Source: Benincasa hispida (taxonomy: Eukaryota > Streptophyta > Magnoliopsida > Cucurbitales > Cucurbitaceae). Taken from it: a stretch of 64,000 bases of DNA. The notes under the pieces were generated by a model. That model searched no databases, was not told the DNA's origin, and saw only the letters and a list, made by a program, of their open reading frames with translations. Made by a program: the position numbers and the translations under genes. Position 1 is the first letter of the stretch. Each line of letters opens with the position of its first letter. The stretch lies in contig NW_024064458.1 in the NCBI RefSeq assembly GCF_009727055.1, positions 610,283 to 674,282 of the forward strand, written 5' to 3'. This document shows positions 42,851-54,316 of this stretch, piece by piece.

Positions 42851-44285
42851 AAAGAGCAATGTCAAGTTGTGACATTGCGCAATGGGAAGACTGTGGAAGG
42901 AGAAAAGAAGGAGCTTAGTAGAAAAACTTCTATTGCGACTGAACCTAAGATTACGGTGACGCGAGAAGAGGAAAGAGAAAACGAAGTAGTAGAACTAGAG
43001 GTTGCATAGACCTCGAAGCCAACTGAAACGAGAATCGTGAAAGTTCAGTTACGACCTTTCCCTCAGAGACTAAGGAAGAAGAAAAACGAAGAGGTACAGT
43101 ACCAACACTTCTTATCTATGTTAAAGCAATTACATGTTAACATTCCTTTCAGTGAAGCGATTGAGGAAATGCCTGCCTACGCCAAGTTTCTGAAGGATAT
43201 GGTAACTAAGAAGAGGGGAGTTGGAAAATTTGCCACGATGGCGTTAACGCAAAGTTCAAAATCCATAATCCCATCGAAGATGAGCGACCCTAGGAGCTTT
43301 ACCATTCCTTGCTCCATAGGAGGACTCTACATTGGGTAAACCCTGTGTGACTTGGGGACGAGCATAAATTTGATGCCTCTGTCAATCTTTAGAATTAAAT
43401 GTAGGGAAACTTGTGCCTACATTTTTTACTCTCGACTTGGCCAACAGATCTCTGGTTCATCTAGAAGGTAAGGTGAAGGATGTGCTGATAACAATTGACA
43501 AATTTATCCTGCCAGCTGACTTCATCATTCTAGACTATGAGGCCGACAAAGATGTGCCCATCATTATAGGGCGTCATTTTCTATCAATAGGTCGTGCTCA
43601 AATTGATGTGCATAAAGGAAAAATCACTCTGATTATCAACGGATAGAAGCTCAAATTTAATATAATTCGTGCCATAAAGTTTTCGGATGAAGAAGACCAC
43701 ATGATTCTGATGGTTACTTGAATTTGATTGAAAAAGAAAAGTTTGATGAAGAGTATGAAAAAGAAGATGCCAGTGCATTCGTTGCTGCCTGTAATGCAAT
43801 CAAAACAAAAACAAACAAGGGAGAAGAAATGATCGCAACGCAAGAAGTAGAGCCAACAGAAGAAAGAAAAATAATGCAACCTTCCCTAGTGGAGCCACCA
43901 AAACTTGAATTGAAGACCTTACCAACCCATTTGAAGTACACATTTTTGGAACAGAATGAAAAGCTGCCAATTATTATCTCCTCTGTGCTCAACGAAGATC
44001 AGGAGAATGTGTTGATGAGAATTCTCAAAATACATGTGCGAGTAATTGGCTAGACGCTCGCTGACATCAGAGAAATTAGCCCTACGTACAACATGCACCA
44101 CATTCATCTTGAAGATGACCACAAAGTACTAATTGAACATCAACGCAGACTAAACCTTGCGATGAAGGAGGTTGTCAAGAAGGAGATTATCAAATGGCTA
44201 GATGCAGGCATTATCTATCCCATAGCAGATAGCACGTGGGTCAGCCCCGTGCAATGTGTGCCGAAGAAGGGCGGAATGATGGTAG
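42851..44285 (+). pseudogene. pol: RE-10 protease and RT N-terminus
   Basis: Linker (VVTLRNGKTVEGEKKE), a Lys-rich stretch, FLSMLKQLHVNIPFSEAIEE (an Athila signature), then protease CDLGTSINLMPLSIF near 43346, followed by a frameshift, VPIIIGRHFLSIGRAQIDVH (43558-43617) and the linker ELKTLPTHLKYTFLEQNEK. RT starts near 44060 with ISPTYNMHHIHLEDDHK and reaches VPKKGGMMVA at 44285, where the adapter begins. Stops at 43007, 43338, 43646 and 44052. Confidence 0.85.
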
Positions 44286-44323
44286 CTGTCTCTTATACAC
44301 ATCTAGATGTGTATAAGAGACAG
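44286..44323. other. Tn5 mosaic-end palindrome (Nextera junction adapter)
   Basis: Third exact copy of the 38-bp adapter. It joins VPKKGGM of the RT to the thumb region (NLEKIL-type). About 400 bases with the YxDD-type catalytic box, present in RE-2, RE-4 and RE-8, are absent exactly here, so the RT gap in RE-10 is most likely an assembly artefact. Frames across it read SYTHLDVYKRQ, the known adapter peptide. Confidence 0.95.
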
Positions 44324-45791
44324 CCTAACCAACTTAGAGAAGATTCTGATGAGATGTGAAGAGACGAATTTGGTGCTCAACTAGGAAAAATGTTATTCCA
44401 TGGTGAAGGAGGGCATAGTATTGGGACATAAGGTCTCCCGGGATGGGTTGGTGGTGGACAAAGCAAAGATTGAAGCAATTGAAAAACTTCCACCTCCAAC
44501 CAGTGTGAAGGCTATGCGAAGCTTCTAGGGGCACGCTGGATTCTACAGACGATTCGTCAAGGACTTTTCTAAGATAGCACGACCACTGAGTGTGTTGTTA
44601 GAGGTGGACAGAAAATTTAAGTTTGACAACAATTGCCTCAATGCATTTCGAGTTTTGAAGAATGCGCTAATTACTGTGCTCGTATTGATTGCGTCGGACT
44701 GGACACTTCCATTTGAAATTATGTACGACGAAAGTGGGTATGCTATGGGAGCAGCATTAGCACAAAAGAGGAAAACAGTTTTGCATCCCATCGCACATGC
44801 GAGTAAGACATTAAATCCTGCTCAAACAAATTATACCACCATAGAGAAAGAACTCCTGGCTATGATTTTTGCGTTGGAAAAATTTTGGGTATATCTGTTG
44901 GGAACAAAGGTACTTATCCACACTGATCACTTGGCGATCAAATACTTAATGACAAAGAAGGACGCAAAGTTGAGGCTGGTAAGATGGGTTCTCCTCCTTC
45001 AAGAATTTGATATAGAAATAATTTACCGGAAGGGGACAGAGAATCAAGTTGCGGATCATTTGTCTAAACTGGAAAATCCTAAGGTTGACCGCAACGAGTC
45101 TAAGGTGAGTGTCGTATTCCTGGATGAGCAGATATTCCACATAGAAAAATTGCCCTGGTATGCGGACATCGTCAATTATTTGGTTTATGAACAATTCCTT
45201 GAAGATTACACCTATCATCAATAGAAGAAGCTCAAGAATGAATGCAGACACTATTATTGGGATGAGCCAAATCTGTATAAAAGAGGTGCAGACCAGATTA
45301 TTCGATTATGCATACCAAATGCTGCTCAACAACGCATATTGTAACAATGCCACGACTCACCATATGGTGAGCACTTTGGAGGACAATGCACCGCAACCAA
45401 AGTTTTGCAAAGTGGATTCTTTTGGCCCACATTATTCAAAGATGCGGCTGACTACACAGTGAAATGTGATTGGTGCCAATGCACAGGCAACATTTCATGG
45501 AAACGCAATGCCAATGAACACTATCTTGGGGCTGGAGTTATTCGACGTATGTGGGATTGATTTCATGGGACCATTCCCTCCTTCGAATGGTAAACACTAT
45601 ATTTTATTAGTCGTCGATTATGTCTCTAAGTGGGTGGAGGCAACAGCATGCGCTACAAGTGATACGGCGGTAGTCTCCCAGTTCCTGAAGAAGAATATTT
45701 TCACTCGCTTTGGCACTCCTCGTGCCATCATAAGTGATGAAGGAAGTATTGACGATGGTGGTCCCTACGTGGAACTAAAGAACTTTGAATA
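44324..45791 (+). pseudogene. pol: RE-10 RT thumb, RNase H and integrase N-terminal half
   Basis: RT thumb with VKEGIVLGHKVSRDGL, then [17 protein letters not shown]. RNase H 44592-45100 includes [13 protein letters not shown] and [11 protein letters not shown]; the usual YTDHS reads HTDHL. The integrase zinc finger follows with stops (45222), then [17 protein letters not shown] (first catalytic Asp) and IISDEGS (second). At 45747 it jumps to [13 protein letters not shown] and a stop (45789), the polyprotein end. The third catalytic Glu and C-terminal domain are deleted. Confidence 0.85.
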
Positions 45792-47131
45792 AAGAAGGAA
45801 GTAGGTGGTCCCTACGTTATCAAATGATCGCAATCTATCAGGGACGCAAGTTTTGAGAAACATCAATTCTTCAACTCTTCTCCATTACTAGGAATTTTCA
45901 CTATATCCTTTCAATATTTATCTATCCTTATTTTACTATTCCTATTTCTATTTCTACAAAAAAAAAAAAAAAAAAGCAATAACGAGGTTTATTTTGTTTA
46001 AAATAATTTGACTCTCTCTTTGTTTTTCTTGCAACGATCGAGGCACTGGATTGCGGAGATGTAACGCAAAGCAGTACTTATCTTACTCCATCACCAAAAT
46101 CCACAAAAGATAGATCGCTGCAAAGATGGATGCGTCAATACATAATGTGGGCGACAACGCAAATTTCGGGGTGTATTCTTCCTTATCCTTATTTCAAATT
46201 TTGCGCTATCACATTGCATTTTAGTTTTCAAAGTTTTATCACCGTATCCTCTTTAATCACTGCAATCATTTGACATAGATAAATTTAGTAGTTTATCGCA
46301 TTCTGTTCTCTACCAAGTATGATTGCAATGATGAAAAATATGCTTCTATTTCTTTCATATATCTAGAGTCAACTTAGTCTTAAAATAGTCACCTCATGAA
46401 ATATTTCTAGAAGTTAGGGGTTTGTTAGCTTTCTTTCAAACTCTCTTTACAACGCATTCTATGACCTTCGCATGCTCATTGCTGCATTTTAAATTTGGAG
46501 GTGAGGTATTTGTTTCCGACCTTGCTACTACAAAAAAAATTAAGAATAACAACTCCACTGTCAACGCAATGGGAAACCCATGTTGATAAGAGTTAGGTTG
46601 TGAAAGGCACTTACCCATAGTTCGATGTTCGCATGACACACGTGGGGGCAAGCCAAAATGAAAGTAAGTCAGCAGGATCAACGCATAAATCAATGACCAC
46701 AACTCCACTGCCAAATCGGTATGAGTTTAGTCTGAGAAAGAGTGTATTGCTCGTAGTTGGATGTCCGCATGACACCCGTGGGGGCAAGCCAAAACGAAGG
46801 CAAAGCACTCGGATCAGCGCAAGGTCAAAAAAAAAATAGCAATGAAGAAAATTTTTGTGCAAGGATAAAATCATATGACAACCCGGTAGAAAATTTTCTT
46901 TTTGAAATAAATCATGCGATGTTCCGGAATTTAGTAAAGTCCTTTTGAAAGGTAAGCTTGCAGTCCTTAAGTCTTAGAAATATTTTAAGAAGAGACTTGA
47001 ATAAGACTTAAGAAAATTCTGGTATATAGGTTTTGAATGAAGTATCCTTGAAAAGTCTAGGAAAAGAACTTTGCAGTTGACTTGATAAAGGAATCATGCT
47101 TGAGGACAAGCATTGTTTAAATTTTGGGGTG
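45792..47131 (+). other. RE-10 3' untranslated region and polypurine tract
   Basis: 1.34 kb with an A-run at about 45956-45975, the duplicated motif (46617-46800), and ATTTTGGGGTG before the LTR start at 47132. The first ~820 bases are collinear with 26090-25252 of RE-4. Unlike family C it lacks the 60-nt array. Confidence 0.75.
46617..46800 (+). repeat. Duplicated conserved 3'-UTR motif (RE-10)
   Basis: Copies at 46617-46664 and 46752-46800: ATGTTCGCATGACACACGTG and ATGTCCGCATGACACCCGTG, each followed by GGGGCAAGCCAAAA. It shows the motif also exists in family A. Confidence 0.75.
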
Positions 47132-48794
47132 TGATAACGGGTAGAAATGCACGTTATCATAGTGCTAAGTTCTTAAACAATGTTGGATTGCATTGATGAA
47201 ATATGTTAACTTGCATCCATTAAGCATTAATTTTATAATTTTCGGTCGCATGCGTTAAGCGCATTAGAAAAGTTGATTTTAGTGTTTTTTGTGCAGAATA
47301 TGCGTTGATGCAATGCAAAGAATGTGATCATAGGAAATCAGTGGTCGAGCGTAACTTCACCGTAAGGCTTTACATTGATCGTGCTCGCAAACATTTTCCC
47401 GAGAAGGATCGCCGCAACTTGATCAGCGTATCATGGTGGACGCATCCGGGTGAAAGGATAATTAAGAGCGATGGGATATAAAGCTGATGACAGTCGAATC
47501 CAAATTAAGTTGACAGTTGATAATGGCATAAAGTACATTCAACTTTATCGGTGACAATTATTCGGCGCATAAGTCCAAAATTAAAGCTATCCCATCTGTA
47601 CAACCAGGAGAGAGAAGTCGCCTTTCACCATGGATGCTCTTTAAATACCAAGCGCATTCTTTAGAGAAGGGGTTGATCAGTTCATCGTTTTTACAAGTTC
47701 ATGCCTATGTCCATAGTTTTCCTTTCCATTTTAAGGTGGAGCAAGAGAAAAGTGGTGGCACTGGAGATCGCTCAGGGTAACTTGAGAGAGAACCTTGGGG
47801 CGTAAGAGCAAAGAGCGGGCCGACTCTTGCAAGAGCGAGATTATATTTTGAGCATGAGTAGAAACAGTGTAAATGCCTAGCAGCAAGAGATTGCTACCAG
47901 GCTCTTCATTTTATACTTGCATTGTTATTTTGTACTTCATCTTCATATTTATACAATGGAAGTTCTATTTCTACATCTGTTCACTCTCTTAATATGCACG
48001 AGTATCTAAACTAGTCGAATGGGTTGAGAAGAACTAAGCTAACATGACCTAGGAAGATCATTGCTTGCGATTGTCTTGTTTTATGTTGTGCAAAATATCC
48101 TTTAGAGTTACTCGAGAGAGAATCTAAAAAAAGAACCTAATGTCTCGAGAGAGCTAGGTTAGAATCTGGACTCGAAAGAGCAAGATTAGACTTGCATAAA
48201 CAAGAGATAGGGACTTAGAGATAAGCTGTGTTTGTCAACTTGCATCGCATGCATCCTAGAGATAGGAATGATATTATGTGGTCGCCTTATTTGTGTTTAC
48301 TATTCTGTCATCACGTAAATAAGAATAGAGGCTTATGTGTAGGTCCTATAGGCTTGTCGCATATATCGCATGCGTTCTAGTATTAGAAGCCATAGCATTC
48401 ACATCGAGAGATGGTTTACTATTGTATGCATGTTGCATGATCGCAGAGCATGAACACATTCAAAGGAGTGTTAGCTGAAACCCTTCTCAACCCGTTCACC
48501 GCATATTCATCACATCTCACGTTTACCAACTCTTTTCAAACTCTGCCTCATTTATTTATTTTTCATCGATGCAAACAACAAACCCAACAGTTTATTTATT
48601 TATCCGATTACCGCAAGGTCTTCATAAATAATTTACCAACGCAATCTATTTTCACAAGTCCCTGTGTTCGACACTGGACTTACCAGGAAACTCAAAGGAA
48701 TTTACAGTTGGATTCCACTGTGGAAACTTGAGTGCACAATGCAATTCCATCAACGCATAGCATCCACATTTTCACTTCATAAAACTAAGCATCA
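47132..48794 (+). repeat. RE-10 3' LTR (family A)
   Basis: 1663 bp, TGATAACGGGTAGAAATGC to AAGCATCA, then the target duplication GAGGA. Many differences from the 5' LTR are C/T or G/A changes at CpG-type words, for example TTGCGTCC versus TTGCATCC near the start. Confidence 0.9.
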
Positions 48795-50110
48795 GAGGAG
48801 AACCCATCTGATCAATCTCTGCTTTGCGTCCTTCTTTGTCATTAAGCACTTTATTACCACGTATTAGTATGGATGAGTACCTTTGTTCCCAATAGATATG
48901 CTCAAAATTTTTCCAATGCAAAAATTACCACGAGAAGCTCTTTCTTTGTAGTGCTATAATTGGACTGAGCAGGATTTAACGTCTTACTCGTTTATGCGAT
49001 GGGATGTAAGATCGTTTTTCTCTTCTATGCCAAAGCTGCTCCCATCGCGTACCATCTTTGCATTGCACATTATTTCAAAAGGAAGTTTCGAATCAGGTGC
49101 AATTAACACGGGTGCGGTAATCAGCGCATTCTTCAAAACTCTAAAGGCGTTGAGGCAGTTGTCGTCAAAATCAAATTTTCTATCAGCCTCTAACAATGCA
49201 CTCAGTGGTTGTGCTATTTTCGAAAAGTCTCTGAAAAAGCGTCTGTAGAATCCAGTGTGCCTCAAGAAACTTCGTACAGCCTTCACGCTTGTTGGAGGTG
49301 GAAGTTTTTCAATTTCTTCGATTTCTGCTTTATCCACCTCCAACCCGTCCCAGGAAACCTTGTGCCCCACACTATGCCTTCCTTTACCATGAAATGGCAT
49401 TTTTCCCTGTTAAGCACCAGATTCGTCTCTTCGCATCTCTCCATATCTTCTCCAAATTGGCAAGACAGACTTCATAAGTCGTTCATAAAGATTTCAATAG
49501 AGTCCTCAAGATAGTCTGAAAAGAAGGTCATCATACACCTTTGGAACGTGCTTGGCGCATTGCAGAGGCTGAACGACATGTGGCGAAAAGCAATGGTCCC
49601 ATATGGGTAGGTGAATGTGGTATTGTCGTGGTCTTCTGGGGTTATCATAATCTGGTTGTACTCGGCATAGCCATCCAAAAAGCAGCAAATGTCATTTCCA
49701 GCTAGACGATCTTTCATTTGATAAATGAACGACAGAGGGAAATGATCTTTCTTTGTGGCCGCATTCAGCTTGTGGTAGTCCTTGCAAATGCGCCACCCAG
49801 TGACGGTCCTTTGCGGTATTAATTCATTGTTTTCGTTCGAGACTACCGTCATGCCACCCTTTTTNNNNNNNNNNNNNNNNNNNNCCGTCATGCCACCCTT
49901 TTTCGGCATACACTGCACGGGGCTGACCCACGTGCAATCTGCTATAGGATAGATAATGCCCGCATCTAACCATTTAATGACCTCTTTCGTCGTAGGGTTG
50001 AGCCTGTGCTGATGTTCGATCGTTGCTTTGTGGTCCTCTTCAAGACGAATGCGGTGCATATAATACGCTGGACTAATTCCTCTGATGTCGGCGAGTGTCC
50101 AGCCAATTGC
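48795..50110 (-). pseudogene. pol: RE-4 RT and RNase H N-terminal part
   Basis: Minus strand. RT from MHRIRLEEDHK (50059) through WVSPVQCMPKKGGM, WRICKDYHKLNAATKK and FCFLDGYAEYNQ-type palm to IEIFMNDL, where the catalytic FMDD has become FMND. Then VKEGIV.., PLSALLEADRKFDFDDN and RNase H up to the RE-10 insertion. It contains the N gap at 49865. Several frameshifts (near 49470, 49360, 48980). Confidence 0.85.
49865..49884. other. Assembly gap of 20 N with duplicated 19-nt flanks
   Basis: CCGTCATGCCACCCTTTTT occurs at 49846-49864 and again at 49885-49903. Related elements have it once. The contigs therefore overlap, and the gap is probably not real. Gap plus repeat is 39 bases, so the frame is unaffected. 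Confidence 0.9.
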
Positions 50111-51230
50111 TCACACATACTTCTTTAGAATGCTCATCAACGCATTCTCTTGGTCTTCATTAAGCTCAGAGAAAATAATAACTGGCAGCTTCTCATTCTG
50201 CACTAGAAATGCGTACTTTAAATGGTTCAGTAGGTCTTTAATTCCAATGTTGGTGGTTCTACTAGGGACAGTTGCATTGTTTTTCTTTCTTCTTTTTCTG
50301 TTGGCTCTTCTTCTTGGTTTGCGATCATCTCTTCTTCCTTGCTTGTTTTTGTCATGATTGCGTTACAGGCAGCAATGGATGTGCTTGTATCCTCTTCTTC
50401 ATTCTCTTCATCAAACTTTTTTTCTTGAATCAAATTATGGTCGTCGTCGAAGTCATGCATGTCTTGTTCATCAGGAAACTTCATGGCATGGATTATGTTG
50501 AACTTGAGCTTCTATCCATTGATGCTCAAAGTGATCTCCCCTTTATGCACATCAATTTGGGCACGATCTATCGATAAAAATGGTTGGCTCATGATGATGG
50601 GCACATCCTTGTCAGCCTCATAAACAAAAATAATGAAGTTGGCTGGTAGGATAAATTTATTAATGGTGATCAGCACATCCTTCACCTTTCCCTCTGGAGT
50701 AGGGTCACACAAGGCTTGCTCGATGTACAATCCTCCTATGGAGTAGGGTATAGTAAAGCTCCCCGGGTCACTCATCTTCAATGAAATTATTTATTTTGAA
50801 CTTTGTGTTAACACCACCATGGAAAACTTACCAGCTCCCCTCTTCTTGGTTACCATATCCTTCAGAAACTTTGCATAGGCAGGCATCTCCTCAATCACTT
50901 CACTGAATGGAATATTAATATGTAATTGCTTTAACATAGATAGAAAGCGTTGGTACTGTACCTCTTCATTCTTTTTCTTCCTTAGTCTCTGTGGGAAAGG
51001 GGGTAACTGCATTTTCACGGTCCCCGTCTTAGTTGGCTTTGAGGTTGACGCAACCTCTGGCTCTATTGCTTTTTTTTCTCCTTCTTCTTCTTGCGTCACC
51101 ACAATTTCAGGTTCTGCCGCAATGGGAGCAATCCGGCTAGGCTCCTTTCTTTCTCCTTCCATAGTTTTCCACTTCGCAATGTCACAACATGACATTGCTC
51201 TTTTCCTGATCCCCCCGGCTTGCGTGGGAG
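50111..51230 (-). pseudogene. pol: RE-4 protease region
   Basis: Minus strand: linker with ERKEPSRIAPIAAEPEIVVT, FLSMLKQLHINIPFSEVIEE, KMSDPGSFTIPYSIGGLYI, then LCDPTP where relatives have the active-site CDLG(A/T)S: the active-site segment to the next strand is deleted. It continues with KVKDVLITINKFILPANFII, SIDRAQIDVHKGEITLSING and the acidic linker before RT. Stops at 50791, 50512 and 50227. Confidence 0.8.
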
Positions 51231-52611
51231 TTCTGTTGAACTCGGCAAAGCCCCTTGTGGTCTAGAGCTCACTTACAATCTGGCCATCTGTAATTCGAGA
51301 TTGCGGATGGACGTAGCTTGACTTTGAAGCACAGTTTCATTTTTCTCTATATATTACTTCAATAGGCTCTCCAAGGAAGAGGATTGCAGTTGTTGCGAGC
51401 TACTAGCTTGGTTGCTCGTTTGACCGTTATTGCGTGGGAAGAATCCAGGTGGCCCTTCTTTTTGTGCCACAGATTGGAAGTTCTGTTGCTGATTCTTCCA
51501 TGCAAAATTGGGGTGGTTTCTCCACCCGGGGTTGTAGGTATTCGAAAATGGATTATTTTTTAACAAAGTAAACGGACTATGGATTTTGCGGGCATTCTTC
51601 CATTGCATGCCCATTACTGCAAGTCGCACACCTTTGCGGTGTTTTGACTAATTGCATTGATTTGCCCATTTTGTGGTTTGGGATGCTGATCACAATTCCT
51701 TGAATTAAGTTCATCATTGTGGTCATCTAATTTTGTAGTGAAACAATAGCACCATTACTTGCGTCAGTATCCTTGGTTCTCAATCTATGATCACTCTCTC
51801 TCCAATCCTCGTGGTTTTTAGAGATTCGATCCAAGATATTCTTAGCCTCGTCATATGTCTTATCAAGCAGACCACCAGCGGCTACCGCATTGGCACCGGT
51901 CTGCGAAGTAGGATTTAAAACCATGATAAAAGATTTCCATCTAAAGGCAGTCTGGCAAACCATTTTGTGGACAATCCCGGACCAACCTCTTACACCTCGC
52001 CTAGGCATCGCTGAAGTGATTCGTCTATTGTCTTGTTCAAATTTGATATGAGTTTCCTTCATCTAGCATTCTCAGTATGTGGAAAATATTTCTTCATAAA
52101 TTTATCCACAACCTGTTCCCATGAAGTGATCTCTCCTGGCTCGAGAGAATATGCCCATTTCCTTGCTTGGTCACAAAGAGAAAATGGGAACAAAGTTAAT
52201 CGAATTTCTTCGACAGAGTTGTTCGGGAACACAAAAGTATTGTAGATTTCTATAAAACTTCAAAGATGGGCATGTGGGTCCTCGCCACACCGGCCTCCGA
52301 ATTGCCCTGCAGTCTAGATCATCTGCAGCATCACCGGTTTCATTTCAAATCTACTTCCATCGAGGGCAGGCCTCATGACTCCTGGAGAGAAATCATAGAA
52401 GTTTGGCGATGCATAGTCCCTAATGGTTCTATTGCGATCGTTTGCCAGCAGGATTGGATTCGCCATGACATTGTTTTCGTTTGGAGCTCCGTTTTTAGGC
52501 TGCTTTGCCATTTCTTCTTTATCTGATTGTTGTTGTTGTTGGCGGTCTCTCAATCTCCGTCTAAACGTCCTCTCAATATCCGGGTTGTAATTTGCAAGAG
52601 ATTGAGAGTCT
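51231..52611 (-). pseudogene. gag: RE-4 gag
   Basis: Minus strand. Begins after a TTTTTTTATTTCTTTTCAG-like acceptor (AG at 52612-52611) with SDSQSLANYNPDIERTF, as in RE-10. The gag domain follows (MANPILLANDRNR, DYASPNFYDFSPGVMRP, KPVMLQMI), then GLLDKTYDEAKNILDRI and NTYNPGWRNHPNFAW, and an SSSQQLQSSSLESLLK end. Frameshifts and stops (52313, 51726, 51353) break it. A CCHC knuckle is only hinted at near 51620 (reads in shifted frames). Confidence 0.85.
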
Positions 52612-52657
52612 GAAAAGAAATAAAAAAAATTACTGTTAGCATGCTATTTTGCCGAAA

Positions 52658-52674
52658 TCCTCGGTAACGCGCCA
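52658..52674 (-). promoter_or_regulatory. RE-4 primer-binding site, decayed
   Basis: Minus strand TGGCGCGTTACCGAGGA; compared with TGGCGCCGTTGCCGGGGA it has lost one C and has two changes. Confidence 0.75.
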
Positions 52675-52680
52675 AAAACT

Positions 52681-54316
52681 TGATGCGTTATTTTATGATG
52701 TGGAATTATGGATGAGATGCAATGATGAAATTGCATTCAGCACTCAAGTTTTCTCAATAGAGTCCAAGTGTAAACCCTACTGAGTTTCCTGGTAAGTCCA
52801 GGGTCAAACTCAGGGACTTGGGAAACAGTATCCGGTGGTAATTTTTAGGAAAGCTTTGCGGTAACCAAATAAATCAATAGTTTTTGAGGTTGTTGTTTGA
52901 GTTAATGAAAAATAAACAAATGCGGTGGATTTTGAAAAGAGTTGATGAAACAGGAGATACGATGAATATGTGGTGAACGGTTTAAGAAAAGTTTCGGCTA
53001 ACACTTCCTGGGATGCGTTCATGCTATGCGATCATGCAACATGCATACAACAGTAAACCACCTCTTGGTGCGAATGCCAGGCTTCTAAGGCTAGAACGCA
53101 TGCGATATATGCAATAAATCTATAGGACCTATACATAAGCCTTTATTCTTATTTATGCAATGACAACATGACACACACAAATAAGGCAACCACATAATAT
53201 CATTCCTATCTCTAGGATGCATGCGATGCAGGTTGGCAAACAGAGCTTATCTCTAAGTCCCTATCTCTTGTTTATGCAGTTCTAATCTTTCTCTCTTGAG
53301 TCTAGATTCTAACCTAGCTCTCTTGAGTCTTAGGTTCTTTCTTTAGACTCTTTCTCGAGTAGCTCTAAAGGGATGTTTGGCACAGCATAACACAAGATAA
53401 TCGCAAGCAATGAACTTCCTAGGTCATGTTAGCTTAGTTCTTCTCAACCCATTCGACTAGTTTAGCTACTCATGCATACTAAGAGAATGAACAGATGTAG
53501 AATAAGAACTTCCATTGTATAAATATAAAGATGAAGTACAAAACAACAATCCAAGAATAGAATAAAGAGCCTGGCAGCAATCTCTTGCTTCCAGGCTTTT
53601 ACACTGTATTTCTACTCGTGTTCAAAAGATAATCACGCTCTCTGCTTCTATGCCTCAAGGTTCTCTCTCGAGTTTCCCTGAGCGATCTCCGACGTCTCTT
53701 CTCTTCTCTTGCTTTGCCTTAAAATAAAAATGAAAACCATGGACAAAGACGTGCGATCCAAACTTATGAATTTTCGAACCCCTTTTCTGAAGGATGCCTT
53801 TGGTATTTATAGAACTTTCAGGGTGCACGACAGCTTCTCTCTCATGATTGCACATATAGGACGACTTTAATTCCCTAACTAATGCACCGAATATTTGTCA
53901 TCGAAAAGCTGAATGTACTTGTTATCGTTAGTAGTTGTCAACTTAATTCAGATTCGACTATCATCAGCTTTTTGTCTCATCGTGATTAATTAAGCCTTTC
54001 ACCCAGATGTGCCCACCATGTTGCACCAACCAAGTTGCAGCAATCCTTCTTGAGCAAATGTTTACGAACACAATCACTGTGTCTTGCGGTAATGCTATGC
54101 TCGACCAATGATTTACTATGATCACAATTTCTGGCTTGCATCAACGCATATTCTGCATAAAAATACAAAAATCAATTGTTCCTATGCGATGAACGCATGC
54201 GACCGCAATATTATGAATTTTATGCTTTTTGGATGCAACCTAAAATATTTTATCAACGCAAGCCAACATTGTTTAAGAACTTAGCACTATGATAACGGGA
54301 ATTTCTGCCGTTATCA
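52681..54316 (-). repeat. RE-4 5' LTR (family A)
   Basis: 1636 bp; plus-strand reading TGATGCGTTATTTTATGATG to CCGTTATCA. It is collinear with the split 3' LTR at 8829-12438. The start of the LTR (near 54300) is slightly rearranged: GATAACGGGAATTTCTGCCG. Confidence 0.85.

Larger units (their letters stand above)
39948..48794 (+). mobile_element. RE-10 Athila-like (family A) retrotransposon
   Basis: 8.85 kb with two LTRs and the target duplication GAGGA (39943-39947, 48795-48799) in the RNase H gene of RE-4. Order: LTR, tRNA-Asp PBS, gag, protease, RT (middle missing at the adapter), RNase H, integrase (3' half missing), 3' UTR, polypurine tract, LTR. The LTRs differ by roughly a dozen sites in the first 200 bases by eye, so it is not young. 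Confidence 0.9.
8829..54316 (-). mobile_element. RE-4 Athila-like (family A) retrotransposon, outer nest
   Basis: A minus-strand Ty3/gypsy element inserted in the copia gene RE-3. Its 5' LTR is 52681-54316 and its 3' LTR is 8829-9601 plus 11555-12438. Internal parts are gag-pol 48795-52657, the RNase H/integrase junction 39568-39947, integrase 26091-27158 and 3' UTR 25252-26090. Insertions of RE-9 and RE-10 carry 5-bp target duplications and RE-4 reads straight across both. About 0.5 kb of 3' UTR next to the 3' LTR is missing where RE-6, RE-7 and RE-8 lie. The left target duplication is GTAAC (8824-8828); on the right only its last base survives. Confidence 0.8.

Noticed and set aside
42366..42875. 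169-aa minus-strand ORF
   Set aside because: Lies antisense to the RE-10 gag, with no recognisable domain.
45956..45975. Poly-A tail of a SINE or processed pseudogene
   Set aside because: The flanking sequence is collinear with the RE-4 3' UTR and no target duplication is visible; it is a simple A-run.
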